This document shows, piece after piece, positions 49,068 to 60,500 of a stretch of DNA of 64,000 nucleotides; positions within the stretch are counted from its first letter, which is position 1, and each line of letters begins with the position of its first letter. The DNA is from Phoenix dactylifera. Its lineage: Eukaryota; Streptophyta; Magnoliopsida; Arecales; Arecaceae. The stretch is taken from contig NC_052392.1 in NCBI RefSeq assembly GCF_009389715.1, positions 38,621,410 to 38,685,409 of the forward strand, read 5' to 3'. Below the pieces are notes generated by a model. That model was not told the origin of the DNA. It ran no database searches and saw only the letters and a program-made list of their open reading frames with translations. The position numbers and the translations under genes were made by a program.

Positions 49068-51251
49068 ATGTCCACTCCATCCCTTCTCTCCAAAACCCAA
49101 GCCCATATCCAAAAACCATGGAAGAACCCCCTTCCACTCCCCCACCCCAACATTCCAACTCCACAAGCATCAAAATCCCAAGTAAATCAAGAAGAAGAAC
49201 AATCCCCCAGCGTTCCTCCCCTCTCCAACCATCCCCTTCACTCCCTCATAGACTCCATCAAATCCTTCTCCTCCCATGGCTGCCTTTCCAAGGCCTTCAC
49301 CACCTTCTCCTTTCTCCGCCTCCACCCCTTCTCCTGCGCCCTCCTCCCCCGCCCCCTCTCATACCTGCTCTCCTGCTCCACCTCCCAGAGAGCCCTCCCC
49401 GAGGGCCACCAGCTCCATGCCCTTATCCTCTCTCTTGGCCTCCAAGACCACCCTTCTCTTCTCCCCAGGCTCACCACCTTCTACGCCACCTTTGACCTCC
49501 TCTCCGACGCCCGTGCTGTAGTCTTTTCGTCGAACACCTTCCATGTCCTTCCATGGAATCTGCTCATCTCCGCTTGGGTTCGAGATGGCTTCCCTGCGGA
49601 CGCCCTCCTCGCCTACAAAGAGATGGTTCGGAGGGGCGTCGAGCCCGATCACTTCACTTTTCCATCCGTTCTCAGGGCTTGCAGCGAGGTTCTTGACCTG
49701 GATTTGGGAAGGGAAGTGCATCGGTGCATCGAGAACAGTAGCATGGGGTGGAATTTGTTTGCTTACAATGCTTTGGTGGCAATGTACTGCAAGTGCGGGG
49801 AGCTGGTCCTTGCCCGCAAGCTGTTTGATGAGATGCCTGAGAGAGATGTGGTGACTTGGAATTCGATGATCTCGGGCTATGCTTCAAAGGGGATGTGGGA
49901 GAAAGCTTTTGAATTGTTTGAAATGATGCGGGCGGAGGGCTTGGAGGTGAACTCCGTGACTTGGAATACAATCGTTGGAGGCAGCTTGCAGATGAGTAAT
50001 TATGGAGAAGCACTGAGACTGATCTCGCAAATGAGAGCGAGTGGGTCTGATATGGACTTTGTGACATTGATTGTTGGCTTGAATGCATGTTCTAGGATTG
50101 GGTCTCTGAGATTGGGGAAGGAGATTCATGGGTTCGCAATTCGTACCTTTTGCGATGGTCTTGAGACTGTGAGGAATGCATTGATCACAATGTACTCGAG
50201 ATGTAAGGATATGGACTCTGCTGATGTTTTGTTTCGGATGGCTGAAGTCCGGAGCTTGGTGACATGGAATGCTATGATTGCGGGCTTCGCCCTCTCAGAG
50301 AAAGCAGAGGAGGCTTCCCAGGTTTTCCGAGACATGATCTACTCAGGAGTTGAGCCAAATTATGTGACAGTTGTGACCTACCTTGCTCTCTGCGCTCGTG
50401 TTGCAAACCTCCAGCACGGGCGAGAGCTCCATTGCTTCATAACCAAGCATGGATTTAAGGGCTACCGGTTGTTGTGGAACTCTCTCATTGACATGTACTC
50501 AAAGTCAGGCAGGATCTTGGTAGCTCGAAAAGTCTTTAACGTGATGAGTGACCGTGACGAGGTCTCCTACACTTCGATGATTGCAGGGTATGGAATGCAA
50601 GGTGAAGGAATCACTGCATTGAAGCTTTTTGATGAGATGATTGATAGTGGGATCAAACCAGACCATATAGCCATGGTGGCTATCCTCTCAGCTTGCAGCC
50701 ACTCAGGACTTGTATCCCAAGGCCAGACACTCTTTGAAAAGATGCTCCATTCTTACAACATTGTGCCGCGAATGGAGCACTACTCTTGCATGGTAGATTT
50801 ATTCAGTCGAGCAGGTTTATTGAGGAAGGCAGAGGAAATTCTTGATAGAACACCATTCCCACCGACGTCTGCAATGTGGGCAGCTCTTGTTGGGGCATGT
50901 CAGGTCTATGGGAACACAGAGATTGGGGAGAGGGCAGCGAGGAAGCTGATGGAGATGAGGACCGACAACGCCGGGCACTATGTTTTGATTGCTAACATGT
51001 ATGCAGCTGCCGGGTGTTGGGAAGAACTAGCGAAAGTGAGGACAGTGATGAGAGACCTGGGGGTTAGGAAAGCACCAGGTCTGGCATGGGCTGATCTGGG
51101 GAACGGATTCCATCCATTTGTTGTGGGTGATAGATCAAATCCGCTTGCTCCTGAGATCTACGAGATGTTGGAGGGGTTGACTGACCAAATGAGGGATGCT
51201 GGATATTTTGGCAATCTGGATTTGTGGTTAGAGGAGGAAACTAAGGGTTAA
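49068..51251 (+). CDS. Pentatricopeptide repeat protein, PLS/E class (At1g71490-like)
   Basis: Intronless, 727 aa. The start is taken as the ATG at 49068 (MSTPSLLSK), the first ATG in frame. Tandem PPR repeats of the PLS type run from about residue 55 to 600; clear examples are NALVAMYCKCGELVLARKLF, TWNSMISGYASKGMWEKAFE, SLIDMYSKSGRILVARKVFN and YTSMIAGYGMQGEGITALKL. The C-terminus shows an E-type domain (MWAALVGACQVYGNTEIGER, YVLIANMYAAAGCWEELAKV) but no DYW deaminase. It matches remembered At1g71490 along its length. Such proteins bind organelle RNA and often specify C-to-U editing sites. The N-terminus is Ser/Pro/Lys-rich and may target an organelle. The 5' 450 bases are markedly C-rich. 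Confidence 0.95.
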   Translation: MSTPSLLSKTQAHIQKPWKNPLPLPHPNIPTPQASKSQVNQEEEQSPSVPPLSNHPLHSLIDSIKSFSSHGCLSKAFTTFSFLRLHPFSCALLPRPLSYLLSCSTSQRALPEGHQLHALILSLGLQDHPSLLPRLTTFYATFDLLSDARAVVFSSNTFHVLPWNLLISAWVRDGFPADALLAYKEMVRRGVEPDHFTFPSVLRACSEVLDLDLGREVHRCIENSSMGWNLFAYNALVAMYCKCGELVLARKLFDEMPERDVVTWNSMISGYASKGMWEKAFELFEMMRAEGLEVNSVTWNTIVGGSLQMSNYGEALRLISQMRASGSDMDFVTLIVGLNACSRIGSLRLGKEIHGFAIRTFCDGLETVRNALITMYSRCKDMDSADVLFRMAEVRSLVTWNAMIAGFALSEKAEEASQVFRDMIYSGVEPNYVTVVTYLALCARVANLQHGRELHCFITKHGFKGYRLLWNSLIDMYSKSGRILVARKVFNVMSDRDEVSYTSMIAGYGMQGEGITALKLFDEMIDSGIKPDHIAMVAILSACSHSGLVSQGQTLFEKMLHSYNIVPRMEHYSCMVDLFSRAGLLRKAEEILDRTPFPPTSAMWAALVGACQVYGNTEIGERAARKLMEMRTDNAGHYVLIANMYAAAGCWEELAKVRTVMRDLGVRKAPGLAWADLGNGFHPFVVGDRSNPLAPEIYEMLEGLTDQMRDAGYFGNLDLWLEEETKG

Positions 51252-53643
51252 AGTTGGGGAGAAAGTCCAAGTTGTAAGTAGAACTCTGAGATGAAATTCT
51301 CAAAGACGAGGATTGAGGAGGAAGTCTTCTTTTATATTTTTTGTACATAAATTTATAACATCCTCCATTCAGATGATTGGTTTGACTAATATTGATGGTC
51401 ATGGATACCAGAGGAGAAATTTAAGGTCCTCTTCTCTGCCTACTGACTCTTATGGGATGTCTTCTGCAACTTATTGTGTTCTGATTTTCTTCAGGAATCA
51501 TTTTATGACAAGAACTGCAGCAAAAGCTGGTGATTTGGCACATTTGGATTGACCTCTTCAATTATGTTGTTACCAATGATGTTCGACAGAATCCACACCT
51601 GTTTATCTGCCGGCGATGCTCATCCTAAATGACTGGCTTTAGAGTGGATGTGGGTGAAAAAAGACTAGAATGCAAAAACAGGAATTCCATGATCAGAATC
51701 TGGTTATACAAGGACACTTTAAACATGAAGCCCGCATCCCAAGCTCAAGCTACTAACACCAGAAAGCTCCCGGAACTGATGAAGCAGTTGGGCACCTACA
51801 GATAATTTAAATTGAGGAAGCAGGAAAGAGAAGAAAATTCATTTTTCTTAAAGTTCTTTGGAGCATATTTTCAGCGATTTGTTTGGAGATTAAAAAAGAA
51901 TACGGGGGTCAATGTTTCTTGGATTTTTTTTTTTCCTTTTTGTTATGAAATTACTATATTATGACTTCTTTGCCTTGAGAGCTTTTCAGTAAGATTTCGT
52001 CAAGGGGCTAAAAAATGGTTCACCAAGTTCTAGGGAAGTACTAATTCTAGACCACAGAGTTAACTAGTTTTATCCACATCTTGCATGGATTTTTTTGTGT
52101 GTGTCAAATTAGGAGGGGCTAATCTCACATGGAATAAGCTCTTGCCTATGATTTGTACCAGGATAACATAATCAAGCTTCAAAAGGGTCCTATTCGCTGT
52201 TTATGTGGAATTGCAGATGGGAGACAAATATGAAGCTAGAGAATTAGTATAGTTTACAATGTAATTATTTATTGTATGATTCTAGTGTTATCATTTATTT
52301 TTTAAAAATTTCGAATGAAACTTTCATGAACCACAAGCACAAGCAGATCCAAGAATATCAGTGAGAATAATGATGAGAAAAATTTGAAAGATGAGAGTTG
52401 CCACCGGCATTGAGAGACTAGAGATCATTCTAGTACACTTAGCCAGAATGTGGAGATGGATGGACTTAATTTTGTGGTTGTGTCCCTCAATCTCGGGTCC
52501 ATCTTTTATAGAAGTGCTCCTGACATTCAGATTCCATAATGAGAGAAAAGTTGCAACAACTCCATTTCATCCCTTCTCCAACGGATAGATTAGTTCTGGA
52601 TAAATTAATTTTCAACTCAATCACAAGGGCCAACAAATAAAAATTCTAGCCCTTAAAAAGATTATAATCCTGATTCCTAGGCACATACAATGCATCCGAG
52701 GTAAATCATGGATGGCTCTAATCGTAATCATGTGAGAGATGTCTATGATTGTAGTCTGACCTTAAAATTCTAGATGTGTATTTTTATTAAATTTCTCTCC
52801 AGTAAAAGCTTGAGGTGTGTTTTTGAGAACCCGACAAGCAGGAATATTAGACTTTGTACGGAGGCTCAAGACCACAGATGAAGCCTCCGAAGTTCGCTGT
52901 TTTAACAGCAAAGCACCAGTGAGAGCCAAGCTGCTTGGGGAAAGAAAACAAAAGAAGTAACATGCCTAGCCACCCCACGGCCTCTATTTAATTGTCTCAA
53001 CACCTTTGTCCTCATTTGTATTAATTAAATAAACGTAACCAGAAAAAGTCAAATAAAGGAAACCAAGATTACTATATGAATCTTGTGGGGAAAGATTAAA
53101 TATAACGAATGAACGACCCTCAGCAAACAACTCAAAGAAGCAGGTCAATGCCTTTGTAATATATGTCAATTATGAGAAAATTCATTGGCTTGAGGACTCA
53201 TTTAGTTCGTAGAAAGAAAAAAAAAAAATTTTTTTTTTACAGTATTTAAATAATTGAAATAAAAAAGTAGCTTTTTTTTTATAAACATAAGATTTTTATA
53301 TTTTATGTAAAAAAAATTCATATGGAACATAGAAAAATCTAATTCTCATCCTACTGAGAATTGGATAATTTTTTTTTCAAAAATCCTCTTAAACTTTTAG
53401 ATAAAATAAGTTAAAATCATTTTCTTTATTAAGAGCATAATAAATATTTTATATAAATTTTTTAAAAAAATAGATACTCAATCAAACATAAATCATTCTA
53501 TAATGTGCTGATCTTTTATGGTCAACTAAACATACAAAAACTATTTTATCAGATATCATCAAGATCCATCTATCTAAATATCATCATATACATCTAGAAA
53601 ATCGTATACTTTACAAGAAGCCTGTACAATTCGAAAAAGAATT
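51252..53643. other. PPR 3' UTR and intergenic DNA
   Basis: The PPR 3' UTR lies at the start. No second gene was found; frames are short. The part at 53190-53620 is T/A-rich with words like ATTTAGTTCGTAGAAAG and TGGTCAACTAAACATA that may be remnants of another transposon, without proof of ends. Confidence 0.45.
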
Positions 53644-53790
53644 TTTATTAATAAAAAAAATCTACTTCAACTGATATGCCTTTAGGCACGGCCATACATA
53701 ACATAAAAATTACACTTAAAAAAGATGGACAATTAGCTAGAGCAGCAGATGCTATAGCGAAACTGATTGTAAAAAAAAGGATAAACCGGG
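53644..53790 (+). pseudogene. rpl2: Nuclear copy of a plastid rpl2 fragment
   Basis: The + strand reads [13 protein letters not shown], then [20 protein letters not shown] and LIVKK, the start of exon 2 of plastid ribosomal protein L2 (known form [20 protein letters not shown]). The match ends soon after, near CGGGCC. Compared with the plastid form as I remember it, the changes are nearly all G-to-A or C-to-T, as expected for methylated, non-selected nuclear DNA. It is only ~150 bases, so it makes no functional protein. Confidence 0.75.
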
Positions 53791-56393
53791 CCCGAGCGAT
53801 GCTGAGGCAATCTTTCTTCGTTGTCTTATGGCTCATGGCAGCTAACTTTTACACCTTTTTAGGGTGGGAATGACTCAGAGATTTCAACCCAAGTCCAAAG
53901 ACATCCGGTCAAAGTAATACAGTGCTGGTCCCCAATGCTCTCCCGCCGGTTTCAGATCCAGCCAACTAAACGCTTGGAGATCCACCAAATCAACGGCTCT
54001 CAGTGAATCACGGCACGTGAAGTTTCTGTCTCTTCCTCACGTGAAACCATGTGCCCGCGACCTTCGGCTCTATGTCTACTATAATGGTTTTATCTCCTTG
54101 ATATCCAAGAGAGAAGAAATTTCTTCCATCTGCTTCCTCCTGTCTTCCAAGAAGGCTCGAAAGCTCTTCCTCCCTTATCACTCAGACCTAAAGATCTATC
54201 TTCTCCTCGGATCTCATCAAATGGTACGCGCTTTTATCTTCCTTAATTCCTCTCAATCGTAGCATCGAACGATTTTTTTTTCCTTGATATAGCATCAAGA
54301 CTCTCCATTGATTTATTTAGTCCATACCTATATTCTAACTTATCGTTAGCTCACAATGAATTACACCACCATTTTTTTCATAGATTTTTTTATGAATAGC
54401 CATGTGTATCAAATTGGACATCGAAAAGACATAAACTGAAATTGAAGTGGGTGTTGATGTTATTTAGGATAATTAGTGGAACAAAGACCATAGTTCTTAT
54501 TGAAGTAGTTCTTAACAGGTTTTTAAGTGTGTTGGATTTCGGTTTATGAGCTGTTTCTGAGGAAATGCTCGGATCTGCATGAAGTTCCAGGAGCATCAAA
54601 GTAGTGGAAAACATCGATGGAAGTATCGCAAAAGCGTTTCGTACTTTTTATTTTTTTGGGTATAACGGTCGCTCATATTAATCTGGCATGAAAACTGCAA
54701 TCAACTAAGTCAATATACAATATATGGAATAAAAATGGGATACAATATCAGCCTATGTCCATAAGATCTCTCTGGAGTGATGAGCAGCAAAGAAGGCAAC
54801 TCAATCAGCCGTCATGTTCACCTTTCGGTATACATGACCAGCTTGAAAGGAGTCAGGATCTCTCACCATCCGCTGTATATCGCTCGGGAGAGTATGACCG
54901 TCGATCTGTTTCGCGCTTTACACAAAGGCTCTTTCTTCATTTAGCGGAATTCCCGGAGAAACACACTCTATGGGAAACGTCTTATTGTCCTCCAGCTGCT
55001 GGCTCTCGTAAATTTTTCAACCCTCTTGACTTGACGAGGTGATGGCCAAAGCCCAACTACTAATTAAACGATTGGTTAAATCCAGCCGTTCGATGCAAGT
55101 TGATGGATGAACAGCATTGATTCAAGCATGGGCCCTTACGGTATACAAAACTCGGCTATTCTGCCTTTTGGATCGAGAAGGGAATCCCCTGCTCCTTTTT
55201 GTCTTGGTCCTTTTCAGTTGAGTTCCTTTTTGCGCTTATTTTATCTTTTCACCTGATTCTTTGGGACATCATGACCCATTGTTAAACCTAAAAGATAGGC
55301 AATGAAACCCCAATCATGGCTTTAGTGTACTTCCTTGTGGGGGATCCTGCCAAGCCAACGCAATTATCTTATCCAACTGCATAGCTTATCCTCAATTATA
55401 ATATTTGTGAGATATCTTGTACATGGATCGAAGAAGGAAGGTATTTCAGAATGGTACTATGAGGATCCATGTGGGCGTGTATTTAGTCCTATATCAGTTA
55501 TTCGCTAGAGAAATTTTGGATACTTATACAGAACTAAAGAATTCAGAAAATATTTTCTGCCTAATGAAGTATTTTAAAGCTAAAAAAATGTATACAAAAA
55601 GTATGTCACACATGAACTTTCCTGCTAGGAGTGTATGTTTAACCATGACTAACCTTACATCTATTCTCACCATACCAATCTTATTCAAGATAGCCTCATG
55701 AATACTCAAGAATTAAATAATTGGTCACATCCATAGTTGCTGTTCCTGTGGGGAATGGGGTGTGTGTGCATGCATGTGAGCTGTCTTTGGCCCATCTCTC
55801 CACCCGAAGACAATGACAAAACCTATGATCAAGTGAGTCCCAAAGACGTAGGAAAATGAGCACAGAAAGGCAAAAGAAAGCCCGCTTTATTCCTCTCCCA
55901 CTTCAATAATTAAGAGTCCTTTTCATGCCAGTAGAAAATCTTGCATCGTTTAAATCAATAGCTTAATCAAGAAACCATAACTCTAAAAGCATGATATTCG
56001 TACCCACCAGTATCCTTACATCCACCCCTTTTCTTCTTTTTTTAATTAAAGTTTTATGTTAGGTACAAATGGAAGCATTTCGTTTTTATTTCTTTTTTTT
56101 TCTTTTTCCCGGAGTCGCTTTTTTTTTTTTTTTTTTTTTTTTTTGGCGCAATATGAAAGGATGAGGAGATTTGGGGTCACAGATTGCCGGTTTCCTTTCC
56201 TGCTTTGTTAGGGTGCGAACTGCCGCTAAAAAAAAAAAAGAAAAGAAAGAAAGAGAGGGAGATTTGGGGTGGAGAATGAAAAATTGGAGTGGGAATATCG
56301 GTGCCCTAAGAAAATGGTAATATTTAACGCTACTGGTTGGAACGGTCCGTGCACAGCTCTGCTCGCTCGGGGCTGCGGTTTTGGCGGTTGAGG
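53791..56393. other. Upstream region of the WVD2-like gene
   Basis: It has no convincing gene. It contains two CACGTG boxes (54014-54019 and 54038-54043) and, at 54224, an ATG directly followed by a GTACGC donor-like site; a second exon was not found. A T run of about 26 bases lies at 56119-56144. The frames at 54755-55042 and 55417-55701 show no family. Confidence 0.4.
54013..54044. promoter_or_regulatory. Pair of G-boxes
   Basis: GCACGTGA (54013-54020) and the perfect palindrome TCACGTGA (54037-54044), 24 bases apart. CACGTG is the binding core of plant bZIP and bHLH factors. The transcript they would serve is unclear. Confidence 0.4.
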
Positions 56394-56399
56394 TATAAA
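56341..56399 (+). promoter_or_regulatory. Core promoter of the WVD2-like gene
   Basis: TATAAA stands at 56394-56399. AACGG, the core of the mitosis-specific activator element, stands at 56341-56345 in the context TTGGAACGGTCC. A CT-rich leader follows. The position, about 110 bases before the first leader ATG, is plausible. Confidence 0.45.
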
Positions 56400-56512
56400 G
56401 GATTGAAATCGAAGGGCTCGGTGAGGTTTTCGCCGTCGTTTAATTTCACTCGCTTTTGATCTCGCCGTCTGCGAAGGGGAAATTTTTTCCTGAATCTTTT
56501 TTGGATCACAAA

Positions 56513-57468
56513 ATGGATGATTTGACGCCTAGTACCAAGGTTCTCGAGCTAGATTTTCTGGGTTTTCTTTCTTTCTTTCTTTCTTTCTTTTGGATTTGAT
56601 TTTATGGCAAAGATTTGATTTGGATTCTTTGTGTTGATATCTTTAAATTTTTCATCGTCTTCTCTCTTTTTTTCGTTTGGGCGAATTCTTTATTTCTCAT
56701 TTGCGCTGTTATTTTAGATCTTTCTTCCTTTTTTTCCCCCGATGATGCTAGGGATTTAGAGTGAATTATCGAGTGCCGGATTTTGGATTTTATAGGATCA
56801 TTGAAGAGCTGCATTGATGATTTTTCCTGATTTTAGTTCCTTTTTATTGGAAATAGGAATTCGCTGCTGCTATTTCCACGAATCAAATTTCTGCTTGAGT
56901 TGTGAAAACAAAAGGTTACTGTTCAAGAATGGGAGATTGAAGAATAGGTAGCAAGATTCGAAGCCATGATTTTCTTCTTCTTTTTTTACCGATTGTTTAG
57001 CATGTTCAAGAATGTGTTGAACTCGTGAAAGTAGATTATTATGATATGTTTTCAGATCTTGTTTGACTCTGACAGTAGTGAGTGTTGGGGTAACTTTGGT
57101 TTACTGTCTTAGCTTATTTACAGAACTTTGTTTATTTTGGATTGTTTAATGATCAGAGGAGCCTCTTGTTGACATGATAGAGTTTTTGACCCAATGCTAT
57201 TACAATGGTCTTTACAAACATTACTTAAAACTTTATCGATGATTTAGAGTATTGTGAAAAATCATCTCAATTTATTAAATTTCCTTTACCAAAGTTGTAT
57301 TCTGTCTTTGTTATTGTCACAATCTTAAAAAGTTCATTATTCTCAGTATTTTGACTTTTGCATTATTGAGTTTAAGGACTAAAATTATACTTATTCTTTT
57401 TCCCTTTAATGCAGGGATTTGCCCTTACTTATCTTTTTGTAGAATGGAAGGCAATCTCAGGTGATTGA
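56513..57468 (+). promoter_or_regulatory. Spliced leader uORF of the WVD2-like gene
   Basis: An ATG at 56513 begins MDDLTPSTK and reaches an AAG|GTTCTC donor-like site (56539). The next exon appears to start at 57415 after CTTTAATGCAG. Joined, the frame reads on to TGA 57466-57468, a 26-codon uORF before the main ATG at 57530. The (TTTC) run at 56565-56590 lies in this leader intron. Confidence 0.35.
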
Positions 57469-57529
57469 TCTTGCCTCCACAATTGTTGTGCAAGTGTGCA
57501 ACAATTCTGAAATAACTGGTTGATACGAA

Positions 57530-60500
57530 ATGGCGACTGATGTTGATCAGACTTTTTATGGATGGTCTCAGGATGAGTCATCTGATCAAGATGGTTCTCA
57601 AGTAATTTTTTTTCCTAATCTCTCTGGATTGTTCACCATCATAATTATCTGTCTTAAATTTTCTTCCATGACTTTAGAGTGCTAAATTTTAACAGCAATT
57701 CATTCTTTTGTATATCAAACCATCTATTCTTTGCTCTTTAACCTTATTATGATGACATTGTCCAACTTGTATAAATGCTAAGTACAATGTTAAGATTTTT
57801 ATGTATTACTTGTTTCAATTTGCAGTTCATATTTTATAATGTGTGTTCTTATATGTAATATACTGTATCAAATTCTACATCATATTTACAACAGAAATGG
57901 TGTGGGTTCCTTTTATTCTCTGTTTTGCTCTTATTGGTTCTATATTGTCTGTTTTCCTCCCCTTGCAGTCTCATTGCCATGTTTCTGAAGTATACACAAT
58001 TGGAGCGATCTAAACTTAACACATCTGCTTATCAAGTTAGACTGCAACACAAAAAGTCTATGATGGATATAATTTTCCTAGTCTGTTGTTATTGGGGAGT
58101 TAAATGGGTGTTTGGGGCATTGTTAAGTACCTGAATATCATAGCTCTGTATTTCCTGATCTACTTCATCATTCTTCTCGCCTATAGAAATCTGAACATGT
58201 GATACATTAGCTTTCAGCTGTGGTAGGATTTCTTTTTCTCCTTTTGTGCCTTAGTTTTCTGTTGATTGATGTGGATATTATATAAATTTTAATATAAAAG
58301 GTTGGGTCAGCAGAGAATGCAGCATATGGTACAAAGGGGCCTAAGAAAGATTATTGGGATGTTATAATTGTTTAAATACATTATTTTCTTTCATTCGTGC
58401 AGAGTATTGATGCTATGAATCTGATTGCAGGAAGCTTCGGTCTCCCAAATGCTTGATCACGGGTCTATATCCTTTGGAAGATTTGCAAGTGAGCCATTGT
58501 CATGGGAGAGAAGGTCAGTCTTCGCTCATGACAGACGTCAGGAGGAACTGGAGAAAGTTAATGGCTTAGTTGCCAAAAAGAAAGCATTCTTTGAAGAATA
58601 TTACAAAAGGCTTCGAGCTTTGAAGGCCTTGCAACAGAATCAGCCAACTGAGCTCACATTGGATTATGGTGGTGATGGTAGTAATTCTAGCCAGACTGGA
58701 GAAGATGATGAAACAGCTTTGCAGGTTGGAACTCTTCGAGATGAGGCAGCAGAAACTATTGATGCCTCTTCAGGGGAACCTGCAAATGAACTTACCTTCA
58801 CGCAAGATATGAATTGCAGCGAAGATCTTCAAACTAGACAGTTGTATCCAGCATCCACAACATCAGATATTGACTCATTGAGAAAAAATATAGAAAAAAT
58901 CGAGCTGGAGAAAAACTCTAACCATGCTGTGCGGACGCAGGACTTGGAGACAGAATCCTTATTGCCAGTAACTAGGAGCACAGAAGAAATTGAACAGAAC
59001 TATATCAGTAGTGTTGATGACAAAGAGATTCTGAGGGAACAAGAGAGTTCAGTGTCTAATGTTGAACCTGGACCTGCTCCCGATGGGTCTGTCTCAAACC
59101 TGACAAATTCAAGAGCCAGTGAATCTCAGCTTGCACCAGATCACAACTTAATACCAAACAAAACCAAACTGGCTGTTGAGAAATCTCCAGACTGTAAATC
59201 AGATCCTGAAGTGAAGAAGGTTTGTCAAACTTGGATTGTCTTCTTGCATTTGTATAAAACCTTCTTGTTGCTTTGAATAGGCTGGTCGGTTTTTCTTTAC
59301 TAACCAAATAAAATTAAGACTGCTAAGGACCTGAAATGTTTCTTTCAGTATGCTGCGGCCACTCCAACTCCCCAAGTAGATTCCGATGTCCAATTTTATT
59401 TAACAATAAAGACATGCTTGGGGCATGCTCAGGCAACATCTTATTTAGGAGGATTATCTTGACAACCATGGATCATCTGGTCCAGAAATTGACCGATATA
59501 GGATTTTGGGTGCAGTGGTTTGTACACATTTTCCAACTATAATAGCTCCTCTTCCGTAATCCGGCTCAGGGCTAAACCAGGGCCTTATTCTTACTGATCA
59601 TCTCCACAGAGTCCCAGCATGATTTCTTGATTAGAAAATGTTTCTCCATTTCATCCCTTTAACCATCCAGTTAGATAAAACTCATTTGTATATTACTTAT
59701 GTGACCAGGGAATATATCATGGCCAGCACCCGTAGTTTGAAGAAGCATAAAAAAGAGAAATTGGCATAACCCATACTGTGGAATTTTGAAAATGTGAAAT
59801 ATTGCCTATCATACAGTTTTTTTTTTATAGATGTATACTCAATGTATATGCTAAGTATTGTTTTGTTCCTACTGGTCTAACAAATATATTCAGTCAGGAT
59901 GGTAGTTTAAGCCTCATACCATATACTGTAAGAGTGATTCTCAAGATTCTAGTCAGATCACGAGTAAACATCACACCGCATATATCCTAGAGAGCTTGTT
60001 TTATGATATTATTCTCCTTTTAAGGGCCTACAGACATCTGCATTTTATTCAAGTGATCAATGTAGATATTCAATGCGGACAGGAGGAATTGATTGTTCCC
60101 CTCTCTAGCAAATCATATTAATAAATACGTGGTTATGAATATGATTTGATGTCATGAAAATAAAGCTTCATGATGAACCGAGGAGTCTGCAACTTAAGGA
60201 TTCTTTCATGCGATCGCACAATTTAGCAATTTGCTTGTCATGTTTGCTATGTTTATTTCCACATGCAAGATGGTTATCTTGATTGTTTAGAGTCATTTAA
60301 GATGCTGAAGTTACAGACCACAAGATAAGTAGACCTTTACCATCACCTATGGGGCACCGAAAGTAACAGTTGATTTTTCACACTATTTGTAATGCCCCCT
60401 CTGCTTCTGTCATTGCTTTTAATGCATATGCTTTTGTAAGATTAAATGCAGTGTTTCTTGTAGAAAACATTAGAATGTTGGAACAAAAAATCCACTTTGT

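Noticed and set aside
54755-55042. 95-codon frame with charged composition
   Set aside because: No family, no splice context, no neighbouring exon; likely chance.
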